Source: Propionibacteriaceae bacterium UBA7704
Lineage (GTDB): Bacteria; Actinomycetota; Actinomycetes; Propionibacteriales; Propionibacteriaceae
Direction: 5' to 3'
Assembly: GCA_002482525.1 (NCBI GenBank)
Contig: DLGC01000016.1
Location: 66,867 to 130,866, forward strand
DNA: 64,000 nt
Within the stretch, counting starts at the first letter, position 1, and each line of letters opens with the position of its first letter. Both the position numbers and the translations under genes were made by a program. A model generated the notes under the pieces. The model was given only the letters and a program-made list of their open reading frames with translations. It searched no databases and was not told the origin of the DNA. Below, one piece after another: positions 16,422 through 26,230 of the stretch.

Positions 16422-17759
16422 ATGGATAAGCAGACCGAATTCGTGCTCCGCACTATGGAAGAGCGGGATGTCCGTTTCGTCCGGCTGTGGTTCACCGATG
16501 TTCTGGGCTTTCTGAAGTCTGTCGCTATCGCTCCTGCCGAGTTGGAGGGCGCTCTCAGTGAGGGCATCGGCTTCGACGGTTCGGCCATTGAGGGCTTCGC
16601 GCGCGTCTACGAATCCGACATGGTGGCCCACCCTGATCCGTCCACCTTCCAGTTGCTTCCGTGGCGGGGCAGTAGCCAAGGCACCGCCCGCATGTTCTGC
16701 GACATCCGGCTCCCCGACGGGTCGCCGTCCTTCGCCGATCCGCGCTACGTGTTGAAGCGGACGCTGAAGAAGGCGTCCGAGATGGGCTTTACCTACTACA
16801 CCCATCCTGAGATCGAGTTCTACCTGTTCAAGCAGCCGCTCGTGCCCGGTGAGGTGCCCACCCCTGCCGATCAATCCGGGTACTTCGACCACACCACCAC
16901 CAGCCCCGGCGCGGACTTCCGCCGCCAGGCGATCACGCTGCTGGAGCAGATGGGCATCTCGGTGGAGTTCAGCCATCACGAAGGTGGCCCCGGCCAGCAG
17001 GAGATCGACCTGCGCTACGCCGATGCACTCACCATGGCGGATGCGATCATGACCTTCCGGGTGGTAGTCAAAGAGGTTGCCGTGATGCAGAACCTCTACG
17101 CCTCTTTCATGCCCAAGCCGCTGAGCAACCAGCCCGGTTCGGGTATGCACACCCACGTTTCGCTGTTCGAGGGCGACAAGAATGCCTTCTACGACGCCAG
17201 CGCCGAATTCCACCTGTCCAAGACCGGACGCCAGTTCATTGCAGGCCTGCTCAAGCATGCCGGTGAGATCACAGCCGTCACGAACCAGTGGGTGAACTCC
17301 TACAAGCGGCTCGTTGCCGGGGCGGAGGCCCCCAGCTACATCTGCTGGGGACGTAACAACCGCTCGGCCTTGGTGCGCGTGCCGATGTACAAGCCGAACA
17401 AGGGCGCCTCGGCCCGCGTCGAGTTGCGCTCCATCGACTCTGCGGCCAACCCCTACCTGGCCTACGCCATGGTGTTGGCTGCCGGCCTTTCCGGCATTGA
17501 GAACGAACTCGACCTCCCCGAAGGCGCCGAGGACGATGTGTGGAGCCTGACTGACCGGCAGCGCCAGTCGCTGGGCATCGCGCCACTACCGCGCAGCCTC
17601 GGCAACGCCATCGACATCATGGAGGGTTCCCAGTTGGTCGCTGACACTCTGGGCGAGCATGTGTTCGAGTTCTTCCTGCGCAACAAGAAGGCCGAGTACG
17701 AGGCCTATCGCAGTGAAGTCACCGCCTGGGAGCTCAACCACTCGTTGCCGACACTGTGA
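16422..17759 (+). CDS. glnA2: Glutamine synthetase type I, GlnA2-like (no adenylylation site)
   Basis: The 445-residue protein has the GSI core: IGFDGSAIEGF, HPEIEFYLF, HHEGGPGQQEIDLRY, GSGMHTHVSL, and NRSALVRVPMYKPNKGASARVELRSIDSAANPYLAYA. The region that carries NLY/DLYELP and the adenylylated Tyr in GlnA1 here reads ENELDLPEGAEDDVW, with no such Tyr. It therefore resembles the GlnA2/GlnA4 group, which is shorter and not regulated by GlnE. It ligates ammonia to glutamate, or possibly to another amine acceptor, since GlnA3/GlnA4 relatives use polyamines or ethanolamine; the family member cannot be fixed by eye. A GlnR-like site precedes it. Confidence 0.88.
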   Translation: MDKQTEFVLRTMEERDVRFVRLWFTDVLGFLKSVAIAPAELEGALSEGIGFDGSAIEGFARVYESDMVAHPDPSTFQLLPWRGSSQGTARMFCDIRLPDGSPSFADPRYVLKRTLKKASEMGFTYYTHPEIEFYLFKQPLVPGEVPTPADQSGYFDHTTTSPGADFRRQAITLLEQMGISVEFSHHEGGPGQQEIDLRYADALTMADAIMTFRVVVKEVAVMQNLYASFMPKPLSNQPGSGMHTHVSLFEGDKNAFYDASAEFHLSKTGRQFIAGLLKHAGEITAVTNQWVNSYKRLVAGAEAPSYICWGRNNRSALVRVPMYKPNKGASARVELRSIDSAANPYLAYAMVLAAGLSGIENELDLPEGAEDDVWSLTDRQRQSLGIAPLPRSLGNAIDIMEGSQLVADTLGEHVFEFFLRNKKAEYEAYRSEVTAWELNHSLPTL

Positions 17760-17919
17760 GCTGATTTCGTCCGAAGAATCGGCGCCAATTCGGCCGAACC
17801 GCTGTCAATCCGGGCCGCAACACGGTTGAATAGGGGCTGGTCGGCTTACGCAACGCGTTGACAGCTGATTCGAGGGGCAGTCTGCGGGGGGCGGACACAA
17901 CCGAGAATCACGCCGACGA

Positions 17920-17968
17920 GCGAATCCGTCGAGGTTGCAGGGGTGCATCTCGACGGATTCGCATTTCT
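17920..17968. terminator. Perfect hairpin terminator after glnA2
   Basis: Arms GCGAATCCGTCGAG (17920-17933) and CTCGACGGATTCGC (17949-17962) pair perfectly over 14 bases with a 15-base loop and are followed on the + strand by ATTTCTTGT. It lies 160 bases after glnA2 and 40 bases beyond the convergent exporter operon, so may serve both. Confidence 0.8.
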
Positions 17969-18008
17969 TGTATCGGGCCCAGCGGGGTCATCCCCGCGGT
18001 AGACGCTG

Positions 18009-19520
18009 CTAGCGGCTCGGCTGTGAACTGGGCTGCGCAGCAGCGCTCGTCGAACTGCTTGACGGCGTCCGTGACGACGAACTCGAGGATTGGCTCCGAG
18101 TCCTGCTCGTCGTATTCGACGGAATCTCGGCCGTGCGATCAGCCAACACGACCACATCTCCGACCTTCAGTCCCTCGGTGATCTGCACCAGGCCACCCCC
18201 GACAGCACCGGTGGTGACTTCGGTGGTGGTCGGCGCATCAGAGCCCGCAGCCAGCACCGATACCGTTCCGGTTCCGGTTCCGGTCGGGGTCACAGCCGAC
18301 ACCGGCACGGTGACCGCGCCGGTGGCTGAAGCCACCGGGATCGACACCGTGGCTTTGGCGCCATCGGAGAGCAGATCGTCGGGGTCGGCTACCACGATCG
18401 TGGTGGTGTAGGTCGTGGTGTCGCCGCTGGTCCCGCTGGTCTCCAGGGGGCTGATGCTGGTGATCTTGCCCGACAGTTCGGTCGTGGCACCGGCCGGGGT
18501 CACCGTCGCCGAATCGCCCACCTGAAGTGCACTGCGCGTCTTCAGCGGCAACTCGATGCTGACCACCGCGCCGCCGCGACCCACGATGGTGATGCTGCCG
18601 GCGCTGGCCGAATCTCCCACGCTCAGATCGACGGCGCCCACAGTGCCGCTGATCGGCGCCAACAGCTCTGCGGCATCCACATCATCGACAGCGGCCTGTC
18701 GCTGTTGCTCTGCCGACAGCACCGCCGCTTTGGCCTGCGCCACTGGGGATGCGCTCACCGATGTCGTTGTGGAACTCGACGCTGCGGAACCGGGCTTGGC
18801 GCTCTTGCCGCCCGAACTCAGTGTGCGCACGAACTGTTGAAGCTGTTGATTGGCGGCACTGACTTGGGCGCGTGCGGTACCGCAGGCGGCCAGGTCATCG
18901 AGGCTCGGCTCGGTGGCCGAGGCGGAGTCCGACGGGCTCGCCGAGGGTGACGGAGTGGCGGTGGCCGTGGTGCTGTCTGTACTCGAAAGGTCGCTGTTGA
19001 GCCACGACATGATCGGATCGCAGACCTTGGCTTCGGACTTCACCGCCTTGTCTACTGCCGATGTGACGGCCGTGAGCGCCTTCAGATCAACGCTCGTGCC
19101 CGTGGTTGCTGATGACGGATTGGAGCCGTTGGTCGATGAACTCGGATGCTGCGCGGTGTACAGGCTCAGTTTGGCCTGAGCCAGGGAGGTCTCGGCCTCC
19201 AGCACGGCCAGTTTCAGAGTGCGGGTATTCAGCTTGGCGAGCACATCGCCGGCACTGACCTCATCGCCCACAGCGACCTTCACCGAACGGACGGTGCCGT
19301 CGACGCTGAACGTCGCCTCGGCGGTGTTCAGCCGAGCCACCGTACCGGTCGTGGTGTAGATCTGGGACACGTCGGCGGCGGCGGCGGTCGCGGTCACCCA
19401 CCGTCCCGAGGTGACCGCGTTGGCATTGGCCGCGCCGATACCGATGGCTGCAACCACCGCAAGCGAGACCCCGGCGATCAGGACGGCGCGTACTCGCGGG
19501 TTCCCGGTGAGCTTCATCAT
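18009..19520 (-). CDS. HlyD/MacA-like membrane fusion protein (second adaptor of exporter)
   Basis: The 503-residue protein starts with a signal/anchor helix (residues ~12-34), then a lipoyl/barrel-sandwich half (GTVRSVKVAVGDEVSAGDVLAKL), a long Ser/Thr/Ala-rich helical insert (residues ~105-270), the returning half (LLAPISGTVGAVDLSVGDSA) and beta-barrel domains. The last ~35 residues are a Ser-rich low-complexity tail. Adaptors of this class hold substrate or partner proteins for MacB-type ABC exporters outside the membrane. It is the last gene of a four-gene operon and overlaps the permease by 4 bases. The insert and tail are unusual for MacA. Confidence 0.85.
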   Translation of the reverse strand: MMKLTGNPRVRAVLIAGVSLAVVAAIGIGAANANAVTSGRWVTATAAAADVSQIYTTTGTVARLNTAEATFSVDGTVRSVKVAVGDEVSAGDVLAKLNTRTLKLAVLEAETSLAQAKLSLYTAQHPSSSTNGSNPSSATTGTSVDLKALTAVTSAVDKAVKSEAKVCDPIMSWLNSDLSSTDSTTATATPSPSASPSDSASATEPSLDDLAACGTARAQVSAANQQLQQFVRTLSSGGKSAKPGSAASSSTTTSVSASPVAQAKAAVLSAEQQRQAAVDDVDAAELLAPISGTVGAVDLSVGDSASAGSITIVGRGGAVVSIELPLKTRSALQVGDSATVTPAGATTELSGKITSISPLETSGTSGDTTTYTTTIVVADPDDLLSDGAKATVSIPVASATGAVTVPVSAVTPTGTGTGTVSVLAAGSDAPTTTEVTTGAVGGGLVQITEGLKVGDVVVLADRTAEIPSNTTSRTRSQSSSSSSRTPSSSSTSAAAQPSSQPSR

Positions 19521-20746
19521 TCACTCCTCAACGCATCGATCGGGGCGAGTTTTGCCGCCCGGGAAGCGGGATAAACCCCCGCGACGATTCCAATCGCCAG
19601 CGACACCACCAAGGCCAGCAGTGTGGCCGGGATGGAAATCAGTACTGTCATGCCCAGGATCGGGGTCAGGATCGCGGCACCGATGAAGCCCAACGCGATG
19701 CCCACCACACCGCCGAGCGTCCCCAGAATTCCGGCCTCGACGAGGAACTGGCGACGGATCACGCCAGGCGTGGCGCCCAAGGCCTTGCGCAAGCCGATCT
19801 CTCGTACCCGCTCGCTGACCGAGACCAGCATGATATTCATCACTCCGATGCCGCCGACCAGCAGCGAAATCGCGGCGACACCGCCCAGCAGCAGCGTCAG
19901 CACCCCGGTGATCGAGGTGGCGGTCTCTACCAGCGACGCCTGGGTGCTGACCGTGAAATCAGCATCGGAACTGGTGACCTGGTGACTGGCCAACAAAGCG
20001 GTCTGTACCTCCTGGTAGGCCGCCGACAGACTGTCGGCATCGGTGGCCTCCAGGTAGATCGACGACACCGAGTTGGCCGTGCTGGAGGTAGAGAGTCGGC
20101 TGGCGAAGGTACTCAGCGGTACCACCACGGTGTCGTCCTCATTGCTCGACAGTGACGAACCAGCCGAGTCCAAGACGCCGATCACGGTAAATGACTCTCC
20201 GTTGACCGACACGTTCTGACCCAGCGGGCTACCGCTGCTGAACAACTCGCTGGCGGTGTCTGCGCCGATCACGGCGACGGCTGCTGAGGATTCCACCTCG
20301 GCATCGGTGAAGAATCGGCCCGAGGCCAAGGTGCGAGCCCGAACCTGCTGCCAGTCCGGCACTGTGCCCACCACCGTCGAGGTCCAGGTGCTATTGCTGG
20401 ATTGCAGTGATCCCGATGTCGATGACGTCGGTGCTACCGCGGCGACATCCGGTGCCACCGCGGTGTTGGCCAGCATGGTGGCGTCCTGTGTGGTCAGGGT
20501 GGAGGCTGAACCGCCGCCGCCTCGAAATCCGCCTGAGGAAGTGGTTTGGCTCGGGGTCACGATGATCATGTTCGAACCCAGCGAGTTGATCTGCGCGGTG
20601 ATCTGCGCGCTGGCGCCTTGCCCCAGACCGACGGTCAGCATCACGGCGGCGATACCGATCAGAATGCCCAGCATGGTCAGCAGCGAGCGCAGTCGGCGTG
20701 CGTTGAGCGCGGCGATCGCAGTCCGCGCGGTTTCGGCCCACCCCAT
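19517..20746 (-). CDS. MacB-like ABC transporter permease (FtsX fold)
   Basis: The 409-residue protein has an N-terminal transmembrane helix (LRSLLTMLGILIGIAAVMLTVGLG), a ~210-residue extracytoplasmic MacB_PCD domain rich in Ser/Thr, and three C-terminal membrane helices with VGGIGVMNIMLVSVSERVREIGLRKALGA, the FtsX/MacB signature. Such proteins do not carry substrate through the membrane but use ATP to move the outer domain. Its stop overlaps the second adaptor and its start overlaps the ATPase stop. Confidence 0.92.
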   Translation of the reverse strand: MGWAETARTAIAALNARRLRSLLTMLGILIGIAAVMLTVGLGQGASAQITAQINSLGSNMIIVTPSQTTSSGGFRGGGGSASTLTTQDATMLANTAVAPDVAAVAPTSSTSGSLQSSNSTWTSTVVGTVPDWQQVRARTLASGRFFTDAEVESSAAVAVIGADTASELFSSGSPLGQNVSVNGESFTVIGVLDSAGSSLSSNEDDTVVVPLSTFASRLSTSSTANSVSSIYLEATDADSLSAAYQEVQTALLASHQVTSSDADFTVSTQASLVETATSITGVLTLLLGGVAAISLLVGGIGVMNIMLVSVSERVREIGLRKALGATPGVIRRQFLVEAGILGTLGGVVGIALGFIGAAILTPILGMTVLISIPATLLALVVSLAIGIVAGVYPASRAAKLAPIDALRSE

Positions 20747-21444
20747 TACAGCGACACCCCCGCGGTGGCCGGCGACGGGCTGATCAGTCCGTCGTAGATA
20801 TGGGCCGTGGTCTGTGCATGGGCGGCCACATCGGCCTCGTGAGTGATCATCACGATGGTGCGCCCAGCTTCGTTGAGTTCACTGAACAGTTCGAGAATGT
20901 CGCGGGTGGAACGCGAGTCCAGGTTCCCGGTCGGTTCGTCGGCGAGGATCAGCGCCGGATTGGTGACCAACGCGCGGGCCACCGACACTCGCTGCTGCTG
21001 GCCACCGGATAACTCGCCGGGACGGTGCTGTACCCGTTCGGCCAGACCGACCTTGGTCAGTGCGGCGAGCGCACGCTCGCGGCGATCAGCCGCGGGCACC
21101 CCGGCGTAGACCAGTGGCAGCTCGACATTGCGTAAAGCGGTCAGGCTCGGCAGGAGGTTGAATGCCTGGAACACGAACCCGATCTTGTGATTGCGAACCT
21201 CAGCCAGTTCCTTCTCCGTCATCGAGGACACGTCAGTTCCGTCGAGTTCGTAGCGACCGGTGGAGGGAACGTCCAGGCAGCCGATGATGTGCATCAAGGT
21301 CGACTTGCCCGAGCCCGAGGGTCCCATGATTGCCAGGTATTCACCGCCTTGGACGGCCAGGTCGATGCCGCGCAGGGCCTGCACCTCGATCGCACCGGTG
21401 GCGTAAGTCTTGGTGACCCCGCTCATGGACAGCATTGGTCTCAT
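20746..21444 (-). CDS. MacB/LolD-like ABC transporter ATPase
   Basis: The 232-residue ATPase has Walker A GPSGSGKSTL (residue ~40), Q-loop FVFQAFNLL, signature LSGGQQQRV, Walker B LILADEPTGNLD and the H-loop ITHEADVA. It is in the MacB/LolD group by its IGFVFQAFNLLPSLTALRNVELPL segment. It powers the neighbouring FtsX-fold permease and is co-translated on both sides through overlapping ends. Confidence 0.94.
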   Translation of the reverse strand: MRPMLSMSGVTKTYATGAIEVQALRGIDLAVQGGEYLAIMGPSGSGKSTLMHIIGCLDVPSTGRYELDGTDVSSMTEKELAEVRNHKIGFVFQAFNLLPSLTALRNVELPLVYAGVPAADRRERALAALTKVGLAERVQHRPGELSGGQQQRVSVARALVTNPALILADEPTGNLDSRSTRDILELFSELNEAGRTIVMITHEADVAAHAQTTAHIYDGLISPSPATAGVSL

Positions 21445-22700
21445 CGGCCCGGGCCTCCGGCCGGTGCGCCTGCCGGCGGACCCCCGGAGTCCAATCCGCC
21501 GCCCATGCCGCCACCGCCGCCGAACAGGCCGCCACCGCTGGAGTCGCCGCTCGAGGCGGTGGAGTTGGAACTGGGACGGAAGCTGATCTGTACGGTGTCG
21601 CCGGCCACCAGGCCGCTGGTGATCTCGGTGACATCGCCGAAGACCCGGCCGGTCACCACTGTGGTGAGGGTGGTCGTGCCGTCGTCATTGAGCTTCGTGA
21701 CGACGCTCTCGCCGTTGTTGGTCGAGATTGCGGCCGTGGCGACGGTGACCACATTGTCATAGCTACCCGTGGTGATCACCGCTGAGGCGGTGGTGCCGGA
21801 GTACAACCCGGACTGGGTGCCGGTCAGGTTGATGACCACCGGGAAGGTGGCCGCGCCATCGCTGGTCGAGGTCGCCACGATTCCCACCGACTTCAGGGTG
21901 GCCGCATACTCGGTGCCGTCGGCGGTGACGGTCGCCGACTGGCCGGCTTTCAGGGCGGCCAGGTCGGAGGCTCCGACACTGCCTTCGAGTTTCCAGGTGG
22001 CCGTGGAGATCAGCACCACCTGGGCGGTTGCGGTCGCCGACGTCGCCGTGGCGGCGCCGGCGGCAGATTGCGTGCCTGAGCTCGACGAGCCGGAGCCGGT
22101 CACCTGATCGCCGACGCTCAGATCGACGCTGGCGATGGTGCCGTTCATGGTGGCGCGCAAGGTGGCGTTCTTCAGATTGGTCTTGGCGCTGGCTAGGGAC
22201 GCCTTCGCCGAGTCGACCTGGGCGGCTGCGGCCGTGATCGCGGCGCTGCTGCCGGAGGAGGCCACGTCGGAGTAGTTCGCCTGGGCGCTGGTCACATTGG
22301 CGCTGGCCAGGTCGACAGCATCCTGCAGCGACGAGTCATCGATGCGTGCCAGCTTTTGACCCTTGGTTACCTTCTGGCCGGCGCTCACATAGACCTTGGT
22401 GATCTCGCCGGAGACCGTGAAGTTCAGATTGGCCTGTTTGCGCGGGCTCAGCGTGCCGTCGAGGGAGACCGTCGAGGTCTGGCTGCCCTGGGTCACTTCG
22501 GCCGTCATGGTGCGTCCGGCTGCCGAAGTGCGCTTCGGGCTGAAGAGGTAGAACGATCCCAGCCCGGCGGCGACCAGCACCACGACCGCGAGGCCGCCGG
22601 CCAGCCAGACCTTCCGGGACTTCCACCAGCGCTTCACTGGCGGTGGGGGTGCTGGTTCGAATTGGTCGGCGGTCGCTTCGACCGGGTCCTGCTCGCTCAT
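21441..22700 (-). CDS. HlyD/MacA-like membrane fusion protein (first adaptor of exporter)
   Basis: The 419-residue protein has a single transmembrane helix (residues ~31-53, KVWLAGGLAVVVLVAAGLGSFYLF) after a cytoplasmic Pro-rich start. The split lipoyl domain (SGEITKVYVSAGQKVTKGQKLARID and LRATMNGTIASVDLSVGDQV) follows, then barrel domains and a Gly-rich tail (GGGLFGGGGGMGGG). It is the first gene of the four-gene operon. Two dissimilar adaptors around one ATPase/permease pair is uncommon; in monoderms such adaptors probably reach into the wall rather than an outer membrane. Confidence 0.88.
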   Translation of the reverse strand: MSEQDPVEATADQFEPAPPPPVKRWWKSRKVWLAGGLAVVVLVAAGLGSFYLFSPKRTSAAGRTMTAEVTQGSQTSTVSLDGTLSPRKQANLNFTVSGEITKVYVSAGQKVTKGQKLARIDDSSLQDAVDLASANVTSAQANYSDVASSGSSAAITAAAAQVDSAKASLASAKTNLKNATLRATMNGTIASVDLSVGDQVTGSGSSSSGTQSAAGAATATSATATAQVVLISTATWKLEGSVGASDLAALKAGQSATVTADGTEYAATLKSVGIVATSTSDGAATFPVVINLTGTQSGLYSGTTASAVITTGSYDNVVTVATAAISTNNGESVVTKLNDDGTTTLTTVVTGRVFGDVTEITSGLVAGDTVQISFRPSSNSTASSGDSSGGGLFGGGGGMGGGLDSGGPPAGAPAGGPGR

Positions 22701-22833
22701 GAATCTCCTCAGGCTGTGCCGTCACGCTGCTCGAGACACTAGGGAGATGGACTGTGCCGGTTCTCGGGGCCACCTGTGCCCAAGCTGTGCGTGGCATCGA
22801 GCCAGGAAACGCCCGATTCGACCGGGGCGAGCC

Positions 22834-23214
22834 TCAGGTCAGTTCCGGCACCGGCCACAATGCGCCCAGGTCCGAATGCGGACCCGAAGCCTGCACCCGC
22901 TGAGCATCACGGGCATCAACCCAGCTCAGCTGGCCGGAGGCAAGTAGCAGCAAGGTCAACGCGTCGGTCTGGACCACATTGGGCGGCGTACCGCGAGTGT
23001 GGCGACCGCGTTCACCGATACCGAGTTGAACCGCAGCGAAGGGCGGCACCCGTAGCTCCACCGACCCACCGGGAAAGGCCGCCGCGAGCAGCGCGCACAC
23101 CGTGCGGGACGCAGCAGCCAAAGCTGCGCTGGGCACGTCGGAGTCTGCCGCGGACACCGCAGCCACTGTGCTGCGCAACTGCTGCAGATCGGCTGCTGTC
23201 ACCTTCTTGGCCAC
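22834..23214 (-). CDS. Sterol-carrier-family (SCP2-like) protein
   Basis: GTG at 23214 gives 126 residues; longer starts would overlap the divergent glnE start. The C-terminal half, VELRVPPFAAVQ...GRHTRGTPPNVVQTDALTLLLLASGQLSW, is the pattern of the actinobacterial sterol carrier family often found near purF/purM or glnE. The fold binds hydrophobic ligands, but no ligand is known for this group. It faces away from glnE, 25 bases apart. Confidence 0.75.
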   Translation of the reverse strand: MAKKVTAADLQQLRSTVAAVSAADSDVPSAALAAASRTVCALLAAAFPGGSVELRVPPFAAVQLGIGERGRHTRGTPPNVVQTDALTLLLLASGQLSWVDARDAQRVQASGPHSDLGALWPVPELT

Positions 23215-23238
23215 GATCAAGACGCTAGCATCGCCGGT

Positions 23239-26190
23239 GTGAGTCGCATCGGAAGCCAATCAGGTCGACTGGCCCGTCTGGGCTTCACCGACGCGAGCGC
23301 TGCCGCAGAACTGGTGTCGAGTTGGTCGCAGCGAGCCGGCGCCGAGCAGATCGACGCCATCCTCACCGAACTCCAACAGGCCGCCGATCCCGATTTGGCA
23401 TTGCAGGGCATGAACAACGTGGCACTCGCCCGCGACGACCTGTTCGTGCTGCTCGCCGAGCATGAAGACCTGCTGGGGCGGCTGGCTGCAGTTCTTGGAG
23501 CGAGCGCGGCGCTGAACCAGCACCTGGGAAACCACCCGGCCGACGTCGACGTGCTGTGTGGATCGATCCAGCGCCGCGACCTGTCGACCTTGCGTGCCGA
23601 GTTGCTCACCGCGGTGGGAGCCGATGCCGGCGACGCCGCGCCGGTCGCCGATGCCTCGCGCTCCGATGATCTGCGCCGGGCCTATCGACGAGCCCTGCTG
23701 CGCATCGCCGCCCGTGACCTGACCGCAGCAGATCTCATGGCGATCCTGCCCGACATCGCTGCAGAATTGGCCGACCTGGCCGATGCCACCGTAGAGACCG
23801 CACTGGCGCTCGCCCGCGGCGAGGTCCCCGACTGGCGTCAGGCCCGGATCGGCATCGTTGCGCTGGGCAAGACCGGTGCCGGCGAGCTGAACTACGTCTC
23901 CGATGTCGACGTCCTCTACATCGGCGAACCGGCCCTGGACGCCGACGGCGAACCTGTCATCGACACCGCGGCGGCGGTCACGATCGCCACCAAGCTGGCC
24001 AGCGCACTGACCCGAATCTGCTCGGCACACACGGCGGCCGGAACCATCTGGCCGATCGATGCTGCGTTGCGTCCCGAAGGCAAGGCTGGTGCCTTGGTGC
24101 GCACCCTGGCCTCGCATGAGGCCTACTACCAGAAGTGGGCCAAGAACTGGGAGTTCCAGGCGATGCTCAAGGCCCGTCCCATGGCCGGGGATCTGGCCTT
24201 GGCTCAGGATTTCGTGGACATGGTCTGGCCGATGGTGTGGCGGGTCGCCGACGACGACCAGTTCGTGCCTGAAGTGCAGGCGATGCGCTTGCGAGTGGTC
24301 TCGCTGCTGCCCAGCCGCGACGCCAATCACGAGATCAAACTGGGTGCCGGTGGCCTGCGCGATGTGGAGTTCAGCGTGCAACTGCTTCAGCTGGTGCATG
24401 GGCGCTCCGACGAGCGGTTGCGACTGCGCGGCACCTTCGAGGCGCTCACCGCACTGGTCGACCACGGCTATGTCGGGCGCGCCGATGGGTTCGATTTGGG
24501 CACCGCTTACCGGTTGCAGCGGCTCCTGGAACATCGCATCCAGCTTTACCGGCTGCGCCGCACCCATCTGATGCCGGCCGATGACGTCAATCAGCGCTGG
24601 CTGGCGCGCAGCATCGGCTTGGCCGAGACCGACCAGTTGATGCACCTGTGGCGAGCGACCACCCGCCGCGTGTTGCGTCTGCACCAACGGTTGTTCTACT
24701 CGCCGGTGCTGGCTGCGGTGGCCCGAATTCCCTCCGAAGAGGTGGCTCTGACCAGCGAAGCCGCCGAAACCCGGCTGCGCGCTTTGGGCTATGGCGATCC
24801 GTCCGCGGCGCTTCGCCACATCGAGGCGCTCAGCTCGGGCATGAGCCGCTCGGCCGAAATTCAGCGTCAGATCCTGCCCGCGATGCTGACCTGGTTCACT
24901 GCAGGGCCCAATCCCGACCACGGACTGCTGGCCTTCCGGCAGGTTTCGGACGCCTTGGGCTCCACACCGTGGTACCTGCGCACCCTGCGTGACGGCGACG
25001 CGATGGCCGAGCATTTGGCCCGCATTCTGGCCTCCTCGCGCTACGCGGTGGATCTGCTGATGCGCGCTCCCCAGAATGCCTCCCTGTTGGGAGATGCCGA
25101 AGGCCTGCACCCTCGCTCCCGAGCCGAGATCACCACCGAGATGCAGACCGCAGCGCACCGCCACGAGCGAGCTGAGGACGCCATCGCCGCGATCCGGGCT
25201 TCGCGCCGCAACGAACTGCTGCGGCTGGCCATGGCCGACCTGCTCAACGTGATCGAGTTGCCCGACCTGGGCAGTGCACTCAGCGCAGTGACGGCCGCCA
25301 CCATCGACGCGGCGCTCGAGGTGGCTTCGCGCGGGTTGGACGTGCCGCCGCTGGCGGTCATCGCCATGGGGCGCTGGGGTGGCGACGAGTTGTCGTATGC
25401 CTCCGATGCCGATGCCATGTTCGTGACCGCTGATGGGGGAGCGGCCGAAGCCGCGATCACCGCGATCAGTCGGTTGCGCGCCATGCTGGCCAAGCCCGGG
25501 CCGGATCCGGCATTGGAGATCGACATCGATCTGCGCCCGGAAGGCAAACAGGGACCGATCGTCCGCAGCCTGGCGTCCTATCGCGCCTACTACCAGCGCT
25601 GGTCCTCGACCTGGGAATCGCAAGCTCTATTGCGCGCCGCAGTCGGCGTCGGAGACCCTGCGGTGGCCGCTGAGCTGCTCGCGGTGGTTGACCCACTGCG
25701 GTACCCGGCCGAGGGTTTGAGCGCGGCGCAGCTGCACGAAATCCGCAAGCTCAAAGGACGCATGGAGGCCGAACGCGCACCGCGCAGCGGTGATGCGTCC
25801 CGCAATGTGAAGCTGGGCCCCGGCGGGCTCAGCGACGTGGAGTGGATCGTGCAGATCCTGCAACTGCAATACGGCGCTCGCGTGCCGGGCCTGCGTACCC
25901 CGAACACGCTGGCAGCAGTCGAGGCCGCCGTGGCTGCGGAGCTGTTGAGCGCCGAGGACGCCGAGTCGCTGCGTCAGGCCTGGAAACTCGCCAGTCGCAT
26001 CCGCAATGCGGTGATGCTGCTGCACGGCCGGGCCAGCGACAACCTGCCCAATGATGTTCGCGACCTGGCCGCAGTGTCGCAGATCCTCGGCTACGCCAAA
26101 GGCGAGACTTCGCTCATGGTCGAGGAACACCGTCGGCGGACGCGGCTGGCGCGCGCCGTCATGGATCGCACCTTCTGGGGTGTTGAGTAG
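23239..26190 (+). CDS. glnE: Glutamine synthetase adenylyltransferase/deadenylase
   Basis: The 983-residue protein carries two nucleotidyltransferase domains in the GlnE order. The first has GAGELNYVSDVDVLYI near residue 214 (deadenylylating half) and the second GRWGGDELSYASDADAMFV near residue 710 (adenylylating half). Each is followed by a helical domain with IDxxLRPEGK...GPLVR-like and LGxGGLxDVE motifs. It attaches AMP to, or removes it from, the Tyr of GlnA1 in response to nitrogen status. GlnA1 in this window has the target motif while GlnA2 does not. GTG start; length is normal. Confidence 0.96.
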   Translation: MSRIGSQSGRLARLGFTDASAAAELVSSWSQRAGAEQIDAILTELQQAADPDLALQGMNNVALARDDLFVLLAEHEDLLGRLAAVLGASAALNQHLGNHPADVDVLCGSIQRRDLSTLRAELLTAVGADAGDAAPVADASRSDDLRRAYRRALLRIAARDLTAADLMAILPDIAAELADLADATVETALALARGEVPDWRQARIGIVALGKTGAGELNYVSDVDVLYIGEPALDADGEPVIDTAAAVTIATKLASALTRICSAHTAAGTIWPIDAALRPEGKAGALVRTLASHEAYYQKWAKNWEFQAMLKARPMAGDLALAQDFVDMVWPMVWRVADDDQFVPEVQAMRLRVVSLLPSRDANHEIKLGAGGLRDVEFSVQLLQLVHGRSDERLRLRGTFEALTALVDHGYVGRADGFDLGTAYRLQRLLEHRIQLYRLRRTHLMPADDVNQRWLARSIGLAETDQLMHLWRATTRRVLRLHQRLFYSPVLAAVARIPSEEVALTSEAAETRLRALGYGDPSAALRHIEALSSGMSRSAEIQRQILPAMLTWFTAGPNPDHGLLAFRQVSDALGSTPWYLRTLRDGDAMAEHLARILASSRYAVDLLMRAPQNASLLGDAEGLHPRSRAEITTEMQTAAHRHERAEDAIAAIRASRRNELLRLAMADLLNVIELPDLGSALSAVTAATIDAALEVASRGLDVPPLAVIAMGRWGGDELSYASDADAMFVTADGGAAEAAITAISRLRAMLAKPGPDPALEIDIDLRPEGKQGPIVRSLASYRAYYQRWSSTWESQALLRAAVGVGDPAVAAELLAVVDPLRYPAEGLSAAQLHEIRKLKGRMEAERAPRSGDASRNVKLGPGGLSDVEWIVQILQLQYGARVPGLRTPNTLAAVEAAVAAELLSAEDAESLRQAWKLASRIRNAVMLLHGRASDNLPNDVRDLAAVSQILGYAKGETSLMVEEHRRRTRLARAVMDRTFWGVE

Positions 26191-26230
26191 CCGACCCGGT
26201 GTCCGCGCCTGACAACACCCGCTGACGGGC

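Noticed and set aside
23260..25623. Very long open frame on the minus strand (787 codons) inside glnE
   Set aside because: It is the antisense shadow of glnE, caused by high GC; its product is His/Gln/Gly-rich without any family motif, while glnE is full length with all motifs.
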